A DNA stretch of 5,088 nt, taken from the NCBI GenBank assembly GCA_965365285.1, contig CBDUBC010000143.1, positions 1 through 5,088 on the forward strand, in the 5' to 3' direction. The notes beneath the pieces are model-generated. The model was not told where the DNA came from, ran no database searches, and saw nothing but the letters and a program-made list of their open reading frames with translations. Within the stretch, counting starts at the first letter, position 1. Every line of letters starts with the position of its first letter. Positions 1 to 4,204 of the stretch are shown one piece after another. The translations under genes and the position numbers were made by a program. This DNA is from JAURDE01 sp965365285. GTDB lineage: Bacteria; Bdellovibrionota; Bacteriovoracia; Bacteriovoracales; Bacteriovoracaceae.

Positions 1-317
1 AGCTCAAAAATCTCTTCTCGATATTCTGGAGCTTTTAATTTTACAGTAACATCTGCATTTTTTTTGAGAATCCTTTTTTGACTTTTAGAGGGAATAAACT
101 CAGAAGCCAGGATTCTTATTGGAGTACACCTCCTGCAATGAGGGCACTTTGGTATGAAGTAGGAGACTCCAAACTTTCTCCAGCCTTTTTCAAGAAGCTC
201 ATTAAGTTCGGCAGCAGAAACATCTCGAGCAAGAAAATAAGAATTAGAGGATTCTTCACTATCTATATAAGGACAGGGTTCAACGGCAGTTTGTCTTTGA
301 TTTAAAAGAATTTCCAT
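1..317 (-). CDS. bpt: Aspartate/glutamate leucyltransferase (Bpt / ATE family), N-terminal part, cut by the left edge
   Basis: By family, this cytoplasmic enzyme moves leucine (or arginine in ATE1 relatives) from aminoacyl-tRNA to an N-terminal Asp or Glu, marking the protein for ClpS/ClpAP degradation. Only 105 codons lie in the window; a full Bpt is about 240-250 residues. I read it by translating the reverse strand from ATG 317-315. The ATE N-terminal domain signature is clear: EPCPYIDSEES (Cys15), then the block GWRKFGVSYFIPKCPHCRRC (residues 45-64, Cys58, Cys61, Cys64), then TPIRILASEF and KSQKRILKKNADV (residues 78-90). The four cysteines match the conserved cysteines of the ATE_N domain, reported to bind metal or Fe-S in eukaryotic ATE1. 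No earlier in-frame start exists, because the upstream gene's TAG (336-338) is in this frame. There is no clear Shine-Dalgarno, so translation may depend on coupling to the gene 18 bp upstream. The catalytic C-terminal domain is not visible, so Leu versus Arg specificity cannot be judged. Confidence 0.93.
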   Translation of the reverse strand, partial: MEILLNQRQTAVEPCPYIDSEESSNSYFLARDVSAAELNELLEKGWRKFGVSYFIPKCPHCRRCTPIRILASEFIPSKSQKRILKKNADVTVKLKAPEYREEIFE

Positions 318-335
318 GAGGGAATTATAGAGAGC

Positions 336-995
336 CTATCGAGCTTTGATAAGGGCCTTTGTGAGGTCATTGGCACTTTTAAGAAGACTAATGTCAAATT
401 TACTAAGTAATTCATCTAGAACTACAAAATCTTCACAATTACATATTTTGGTGAAAGCACTCTCAAGTTTTTGAAGATCATCCCTAACTTGGGCCACATT
501 TTTAGCAAAGACCGCCATTTTTTCCTGATTCTCTTCAACTTCGATAATAAAGGTGTGAAGGAGCCTTATGTCGGCAATGATTTTTTCTTGGGATTTCTCA
601 ATTTCTCTCACAAATTCATGTTCTACGTTATCAAGTAGAGAAAGTTTTTGCTGATTTGTTTCAATCTCACGAATAAATTCTTGCGAAATCTTTTGAAACC
701 ATGCCAATTGATCCTGCGCTTTTTCAACTTCTCTTGTAAACTGCTCATCAATATTTTTATTTCTTGTTAACTTTTCTTGGTAGAGTTCGATTTCTCTCAT
801 GGATTCGACATCAATGAGTTTTTCTTTAGATAAAGCCTCTTGTTTGTCCTCTATTTCTCTTACTGATTGGGCCTCTATTTCCAAGTGGATAAAAAGCTTT
901 TTAATTAATTTGAGAAGTTCCTCTCGACTTAATTTCTCGATCCCATTCATTGAGAATTTTGAAGGAGTTCTTTCTTTCTTGGATTTTTTACTCAT
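336..995 (-). CDS. Coiled-coil protein of six 21-residue tandem repeats, function unknown
   Basis: I do not recognise a family for this 219-residue protein. A basic, Ser/Lys-rich N-terminus (residues 1-15) leads to a helix (about 23-43), then six gapless 21-residue repeats (44-169), then a unique C-terminal helical tail (170-219) with a Cys-Asn-Cys pair (185-187). Each repeat follows [S/F]-x-R-E-[I/V]-E-x-x-Q-[E/D/Q]-x-[L/I/M]. Glu4, Glu6 and Gln9 are identical in all six copies; Arg3 is kept in five. A 21-residue period equals three heptads, so one long parallel coiled coil or helical rod is the natural reading. No signal peptide or membrane segment is seen, so it is probably cytoplasmic. 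The start ATG is preceded by AGGAG with a short 3-nt spacer, and no other start fits better. It sits between an unknown Cys-cluster gene (36 bp upstream) and bpt (18 bp downstream), probably in one operon. A structural, scaffold or nucleoid-associated role is possible, but nothing in the sequence decides it. Confidence 0.88.
   Translation of the reverse strand: MSKKSKKERTPSKFSMNGIEKLSREELLKLIKKLFIHLEIEAQSVREIEDKQEALSKEKLIDVESMREIELYQEKLTRNKNIDEQFTREVEKAQDQLAWFQKISQEFIREIETNQQKLSLLDNVEHEFVREIEKSQEKIIADIRLLHTFIIEVEENQEKMAVFAKNVAQVRDDLQKLESAFTKICNCEDFVVLDELLSKFDISLLKSANDLTKALIKAR
489..866 (-). repeat. Six tandem 63-bp coding repeats (21-residue units)
   Basis: The repeat units occupy 866-804, 803-741, 740-678, 677-615, 614-552 and 551-489 in reading order. 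On the plus strand they appear as an atttctct-like motif (encoding Arg-Glu-Ile-Glu) recurring every 63 bases. The amino-acid pattern is held much better than the DNA, so the units look old and kept by protein-level selection rather than freshly duplicated. The last unit is the most diverged (Ile for Arg at position 3). The segment just before, residues 23-43, has the right length for a heavily diverged seventh unit. Confidence 0.9.
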
Positions 996-1031
996 AGACT
1001 CCTATCGAGACTATATAGTATAAGATTTAAT

Positions 1032-1646
1032 TTATTTAGCCTGATAGAGTTCATCATAACGATCATCAGAATAGGCAACAACAAACTCTCGAAATTTAAA
1101 TATTTCTTCGAGATCAATTAAATGGCATTTATTGATATTATTGGGAAGAAAGTCTTGCAGTACATAATTCATCGTTGTGAGAATCGTTTGCATGGAAAGG
1201 AAAAGTTTTTTGAAGAATTCGAGATCTCCAGTCTCCCAAAAGAAAATAAGCTCTTTAAGATCTTTATGATTATCACAGTGAGCGCATCCTTCACAATTTC
1301 CAAATCTTTGTACATAGTTGGCATGGGCAAAAGTTTGCTCAGCTAATTCTTGTTCATGAATTTCCATATCCGCTTGAAATTTTTCAATAATAGGGATAGC
1401 GAGGGCAGGAGCCTCTTTTATGGCATTAAGGATATGCTCTATATAAGTGGCCGAAAGAGAGCAATAAATAATGTCTTCCATGAGATAGTAGGCAAGCTCT
1501 TCATTATTCTTTGATCCATTTTCAATTTCTTCTAGTGAATCAAATGCTTTTTCATTAGGGGCAACTTCCTCTTTTTCCAAATCGAGAAAATAATCTCTTA
1601 AAATAACATGAAAGGGTTTATTAGTTTCTGATTTAAAAAGCGCCAT
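1032..1646 (-). CDS. Unknown protein with C-x2-C-x2-C-x2-H cluster, 204 residues
   Basis: I do not recognise this family. From Met1 at 1646 the protein has 204 residues, mostly acidic and helical, with no signal peptide or membrane segment. Its most striking element is Cys118-Glu-Gly-Cys121-Ala-His-Cys124-Asp-Asn-His127, a compact cluster that could bind zinc, iron or an Fe-S centre; Cys62 and Cys174 are further single cysteines. The open frame extends 12 codons further to ATG 1682. I prefer 1646 because AAAGGAA lies 6 nt before it (1653-1659), while the upstream ATG has only A/T sequence before it and falls inside a palindrome. The longer form (1032-1682, 216 residues) remains possible. It is the first gene of the leftward cluster, 36 bp ahead of the coiled-coil gene and followed by bpt. 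The shared cluster and the C-x2-C-x2-C spacing also found in Bpt hint at linked metal chemistry, but that is inference. Confidence 0.82.
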   Translation of the reverse strand: MALFKSETNKPFHVILRDYFLDLEKEEVAPNEKAFDSLEEIENGSKNNEELAYYLMEDIIYCSLSATYIEHILNAIKEAPALAIPIIEKFQADMEIHEQELAEQTFAHANYVQRFGNCEGCAHCDNHKDLKELIFFWETGDLEFFKKLFLSMQTILTTMNYVLQDFLPNNINKCHLIDLEEIFKFREFVVAYSDDRYDELYQAK

Positions 1647-1652
1647 AAATAA

Positions 1653-1670
1653 TTCCTTTGCTTTATTATA
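1653..1670 (-). promoter_or_regulatory. Possible -10 box (TATAAT, 1665-1670) and Shine-Dalgarno (AAAGGAA, 1653-1659) for the leftward cluster
   Basis: On the minus strand a perfect TATAAT lies at 1670-1665, just before AAAGGAA at 1659-1653, which is 6 nt before ATG 1646. If this -10 is used, the transcript would begin near 1658 with a leader of about 12 nt, which excludes the upstream ATG at 1682. No good -35 is found 16-18 bp further up (TATTTA at 17 bp). Because the region is A/T-rich, the TATAAT may be chance. The ribosome binding site is the firmer part. Confidence 0.4.
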
Positions 1671-1680
1671 AACGAATTTC

Positions 1681-1696
1681 ATTTATTTAAATAAAT
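1681..1696. repeat. 16-bp A/T palindrome at the start of the leftward cluster
   Basis: ATTTATTTAAATAAAT is its own reverse complement. It overlaps the distal ATG (1682) of the leftward Cys-cluster gene and lies just upstream of the candidate TATAAT. Such palindromes arise easily in A/T-rich DNA, so an operator role is only a possibility. Confidence 0.35.
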
Positions 1697-1796
1697 TTTT
1701 AATCAATGAAAGAGGTGTTGGAGTTTATTACGATTAACTGACAAGAATGCTAAGAAAAGTAATAAGTTTTAAAGATAATATTAACAATCAAAAATC

Positions 1797-1816
1797 TCTT
1801 TTTTTTAAAAAAAAGA
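1797..1816. repeat. 20-bp T8A8 palindrome in the divergent promoter region
   Basis: A perfect dyad made of TC, eight T, eight A and GA. With no loop bases it is not a normal hairpin terminator. Runs of A or T of this length stiffen or bend DNA and can act as UP elements or protein-binding sites, and this one sits near the middle of the divergent region. No binding protein can be named from the sequence. Confidence 0.45.
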
Positions 1817-1909
1817 ATAGCGAATAAATTACAAAGCCAGCTCAGCAGTCAAAGAAGGTCAGAAAAAGCGCTTATTTCTAAAAAATATCCTCAATTCCTA
1901 TGCTTAAAA

Positions 1910-1938
1910 TTGACTATCTTTAGTTATCTTTCTATGAC
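1910..1938 (+). promoter_or_regulatory. Candidate sigma-70-type promoter for the rightward cluster
   Basis: TTGACT (1910-1915, five of six matches to the -35 consensus) is followed after 17 bp by TATGAC (1933-1938, four of six matches to the -10 consensus). Transcription would then begin near 1945, next to the ATG at 1946, implying a leaderless or nearly leaderless mRNA. A competing -10, TAAAAT at 1905-1910 (five of six), has no good -35. The two readings lead to different start codons for the methyltransferase. Confidence 0.25.
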
Positions 1939-2806
1939 CAAGATTATGGTAAATCATTTTGACGAATCGTTTTTAAAAGATGCTAGTTTTTCCCGTCTTT
2001 TTTTTGGAAGGGGACAAAAGGAGCCTCTACCCTATAATATCGATCGACTCAATCAAGAGACGATTCTTGTTAGCTGTTATGAAGAGATTGATCTCTCCCA
2101 ATTTGAAGAAATTAAGTGTCCTCATATTATTATTCAAAATCGTTATACTCGTCCCATCGAGTTCTTCGCTCTTAAAGGGGAGTTAAAGGAATATTACGAT
2201 GTTGAAGAAAATGGTGCTCTTTTTCGAGTCTATCTGGACGGTAATCAAAATATTGGTCTTTTTCCTGAAATGCGAGTTCTTAAACAGGAGCTTCAAAATA
2301 AATCCAAAGGAAAAAGAATCCTCAACATGTTTTCCTACACCTGCTCTTTTTCTGTTCACTGTGCCGTTGGAGGAGCAAGAGAGATTCATAATATCGATAT
2401 GATGAAATCCGCCCTTGTCAGAGGACGATTAAATCACCAGCTCAATAAAATTGATCTTTCCAATATCTATTTTCATAACCACAATATTAAAAAGTCTTGG
2501 GGTCTTCTTCGACGAAAAGGGCCTTATGATCTGATCATCTTTGATCCACCTTCTTTTCAGGGGAAAAACTTTGATGCGAGGCGAGACTATTCCAATATGC
2601 TAAAAAAGCTTCCAGAACTTTTAGGCCCAAATGGTGAGCTTGTTTTATGTCTAAATAGCCCTCATATCAGTTATGACGAGCTGCTTTCTTGGGCGACGGA
2701 GTCCTTATATGATATGAGTTTTGAAAAACAAATTGAAGTTGGTGAGGAGTGCTTTGATCATGGACCTCATCAAAGTGTAAAAATTCAAGTTTGGAAAAAA
2801 AAATGA
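1934..2806 (+). CDS. Class I SAM-dependent methyltransferase, RlmI/RlmK-like, no PUA domain
   Basis: By family this is a cytoplasmic SAM-dependent methyltransferase, most likely acting on RNA. Numbering from ATG 1934 (290 residues): RLFFGRG (21-27) in a short N-terminal domain; NIGLFPEMR (106-114), like the G-L-F-x-D-x-R segment before the Rossmann core in RlmI/RlmK; the SAM-binding strand RILNMFSYT (128-136); the acidic loop HNIDMMKS (152-159); and motif IV FDPPSF (203-208). It is about 100 residues shorter than E. coli RlmI, lacking the N-terminal PUA domain. Around the position of the RlmI catalytic cysteine it reads LVLCLNSPH (237-245). The cysteine is offset by two residues and the Asn resembles the RlmK half of RlmKL, so m5C chemistry is not assured and I give no gene symbol. 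The frame opens at TTG 1910; ATG 1934 and ATG 1946 are both plausible and none has a Shine-Dalgarno. Its end overlaps the next gene by 4 bp. Confidence 0.85.
   Translation: MTKIMVNHFDESFLKDASFSRLFFGRGQKEPLPYNIDRLNQETILVSCYEEIDLSQFEEIKCPHIIIQNRYTRPIEFFALKGELKEYYDVEENGALFRVYLDGNQNIGLFPEMRVLKQELQNKSKGKRILNMFSYTCSFSVHCAVGGAREIHNIDMMKSALVRGRLNHQLNKIDLSNIYFHNHNIKKSWGLLRRKGPYDLIIFDPPSFQGKNFDARRDYSNMLKKLPELLGPNGELVLCLNSPHISYDELLSWATESLYDMSFEKQIEVGEECFDHGPHQSVKIQVWKKK
2795..2806 (+). promoter_or_regulatory. A9 tract with ATGA stop/start overlap
   Basis: Nine A residues (2795-2803) end in ATGA, where the TGA (2804-2806) ends the methyltransferase and the ATG (2803-2805) starts the next gene. Only GG at 2793-2794 resembles a ribosome binding site, so start of the second gene probably depends on ribosomes finishing the first. 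The downstream gene is in the -1 frame, and the A run contains an AAAAAAA heptamer of the kind that allows slippage. Confidence 0.6.
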
Positions 2807-3567
2807 CTAATCAAAATTTTCAAATTTATCGAGCAGAAAGTCCTCGATATCTTCTTTGTCTTCCGCATTCGGGAATGAGCTTACCGAATGAATTTATTCC
2901 TTTTGTGACTGATAATAAAAGAGCCCTTGCAAGGGATGTCGATTTTAAGGTTTATGATTTAATTGATATTAAGGTTCTTAATGAAAGAGGAATTACTGTA
3001 ATAGTTGCTCATCCTATTCGAACAAGTATTGATCTGAATCGACCACGAGAAATAGCTCTTTTGAATTGGGAAAGGAACACTCAAGGTGAAGAAATTGTTT
3101 TAAAAAGACCTGATTCTTCTCAGGAAGAAGAGTTACTTAAAAAATATTACGACCCTTATTTTAATGAAGTGGAAAATACCCTTAAAAATCATTCTATTAA
3201 ATATGCTATCGATCTTCACAGCATGCCCTCAAGGCCAACGGAGTACCATCTTAAAAAAAATCCTCAGCAAAAAATGAATCGACCTGATTTTTGCCTTTCG
3301 GACTTAGAGGGAAAGAGTTGTGAGAGGGAATGGATAAAACGGGCCATTCAACTTTTTGAGGCAAAAGATTACAAGGTTGGATATAATGATCCCTATAAGG
3401 GCGGGCAGGGAACAGTGTTTCTGCATGAGAGTGGCGCTAATTCAATGCAGATAGAGATTAAAAGAGAGATTTACATGGATGAAAGAGACCAAACTCTTAT
3501 TCCAAGTAAAGTCCAAGATTTGAAAGAAAAATTAACGGATATAATTTTAGAAATATTTAAGGTTTAA
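2803..3567 (+). CDS. N-formylglutamate amidohydrolase family protein
   Basis: The FGase family holds zinc hydrolases that cut N-formyl-L-glutamate to formate and glutamate, the last step of one histidine-degradation route; other members act on related N-acyl amino acids. The 254 residues match from end to end: CLPHSG (19-24), DVD (45-47), the substrate-binding block IRTSIDLNRPRE (72-83), YYDPYF (115-120), AIDLHSMPSRP (135-145), NRPDF (159-163), NDPYKGG (195-201), and HESG with QIEIKREIY (208-211, 216-224). The His and Asp residues in PHSG, DVD and DLHS are the expected metal-binding or catalytic set. No signal peptide is seen, so it should be cytoplasmic. I use ATG 2803, which overlaps the upstream TGA, rather than TTG 2791 four codons earlier. 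No hut gene is nearby, so a histidine-pathway role is unproven and the real substrate may be another formylated or acylated amino acid. Confidence 0.9.
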   Translation: MTNQNFQIYRAESPRYLLCLPHSGMSLPNEFIPFVTDNKRALARDVDFKVYDLIDIKVLNERGITVIVAHPIRTSIDLNRPREIALLNWERNTQGEEIVLKRPDSSQEEELLKKYYDPYFNEVENTLKNHSIKYAIDLHSMPSRPTEYHLKKNPQQKMNRPDFCLSDLEGKSCEREWIKRAIQLFEAKDYKVGYNDPYKGGQGTVFLHESGANSMQIEIKREIYMDERDQTLIPSKVQDLKEKLTDIILEIFKV

Positions 3568-3573
3568 GAAGGA
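3566..3573 (+). promoter_or_regulatory. Strong ribosome binding site of the redoxin gene
   Basis: AAGAAGGA lies 7 nt before ATG 3581 and overlaps the TAA of the upstream gene. It is the best ribosome binding site in the rightward cluster and fixes the start of the redoxin. It also suggests this gene is translated independently of the two before it. Confidence 0.75.
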
Positions 3574-3580
3574 CAAAACT

Positions 3581-4201
3581 ATGAGATTACCACTTACTAT
3601 TTTATGCTTAGGACTCTTTTTAGGGATGTCAAAGCCTTCTCCAAAAAATGCAGTAGAGTCAAAGGTAGAGATTGGACAAGAGGTTCCCAATTTCACTCTG
3701 CCAAACGCTACCGGAAAAATGGTGGAGCTTTCTCAGTTCAAAGGGAATTTTGTTGTCCTCGAATGGTACAATGATGGCTGCCCGTTTGTACGAAAACATT
3801 ACGATAGCCAAAATATGCAAAAGCTTCAAAAAAAATACACAGCTAAAAAGGTTGTTTGGTTAAAGATAGTCTCTTCCGCTGAAGGGAAGCAAGGTCACCT
3901 CACTACTCAAACAGCTTCTACTAAAGAAAGGGAAGAAGGCTCTCATGCCTCTGAAATTCTTCTCGACCATGATGGAAAGGTCGGTAAGCTTTATCACGCT
4001 CTAACAACGCCTCATATGTATATTATTGGTAAATCAGGGAAACTGATCTATGAAGGTGCGATAGATTCCAATCCAAGCTATGACTTGCTCGATATTCCAA
4101 CTTCTAAAAATTATGTGGCAATGGCACTTGATTCTCTTTTGGTCGGAGAAGATCCAAAAATTAAAAAAACTCGACCTTATGGATGTTCTATAAAATACTA
4201 A
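3581..4201 (+). CDS. Exported peroxiredoxin-like (redoxin, AhpC/TSA superfamily) protein
   Basis: A thioredoxin-fold protein of 206 residues resembling the PRX_like1 group. A hydrophobic N-terminus (residues 3-16) followed by a Ser/Pro/Lys stretch looks like a Sec signal peptide. Cys9 does not sit in a good lipobox, so I expect a periplasmic protein rather than a lipoprotein. The fold begins at IGQEVPNFTLPNATGK (31-46) and leads to EWYNDGCPFVRKHY (61-74) with the probable peroxidatic Cys67; there is no CxxC. Further family landmarks are VVWLKIVSSAEGKQGH (91-106), the cis-Pro region LTTPHMYIIGKSGKLIYEGAIDSNPS (starts at 141), and the C-terminal TRPYGCSIKY (197-206), where Cys202 may act as resolving cysteine. 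Length and ends match a complete member. Reduction of peroxides or of protein disulfides is inferred; family functions are poorly known. The neighbouring astacin has a disulfide-type cysteine pair, so both products may work in the same oxidising compartment. Confidence 0.88.
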   Translation: MRLPLTILCLGLFLGMSKPSPKNAVESKVEIGQEVPNFTLPNATGKMVELSQFKGNFVVLEWYNDGCPFVRKHYDSQNMQKLQKKYTAKKVVWLKIVSSAEGKQGHLTTQTASTKEREEGSHASEILLDHDGKVGKLYHALTTPHMYIIGKSGKLIYEGAIDSNPSYDLLDIPTSKNYVAMALDSLLVGEDPKIKKTRPYGCSIKY

Positions 4202-4204
4202 GGT

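Larger units (their letters stand above)
1647..1933. other. Divergent intergenic region, no gene seen
   Basis: This stretch separates the leftward and rightward clusters and must hold the promoters of both. It is strongly A/T-rich. It contains a 16-bp A/T palindrome (1681-1696), a 20-bp T8A8 palindrome (1797-1816) and a short AGCGCT dyad with flanking AGAAA/TTTCT arms (1861-1879). The part from about 1830 to 1870 is richer in G and C than the rest but forms no hairpin followed by a T-run, and I see no ORF or structured RNA in it. Confidence 0.7.

Noticed and set aside
78..305. Plus-strand open frame of 75 codons
   Set aside because: It lies entirely antisense to bpt, whose minus-strand frame shows clear family motifs.
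335..1009. Nine-base CTCGATAGG (minus strand) found before both the coiled-coil and bpt starts (1001-1009 and 335-343)
   Set aside because: Identical 9-mers are expected many times in 5 kb, and one copy is part of coding sequence; only the first gives a usable Shine-Dalgarno.
799..1023. Plus-strand open frame of 74 codons
   Set aside because: Antisense shadow of the repeat-rich coiled-coil gene; low-complexity Ser/Leu/Ile composition and no ribosome binding site.
1087..1113. Inverted repeat with TCTCGAA/TTCGAGA arms
   Set aside because: It lies inside the coding sequence of the Cys-cluster gene, the loop is A/T-rich, and no T-run follows on either strand as a terminator would need.
1122..1346. 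Plus-strand open frame of 74 codons
   Set aside because: Antisense to the Cys-cluster gene, with no supporting motif or start signal.
1900..1923. Seven-codon leader ORF (M-L-K-I-D-Y-L) ahead of the methyltransferase
   Set aside because: No ribosome binding site, no regulatory residue run, and no attenuator-like hairpin follows; the length is expected by chance.
2183..2402. Short frames on both strands inside the methyltransferase
   Set aside because: The methyltransferase frame holds conserved motifs across this stretch, so these are shadows.
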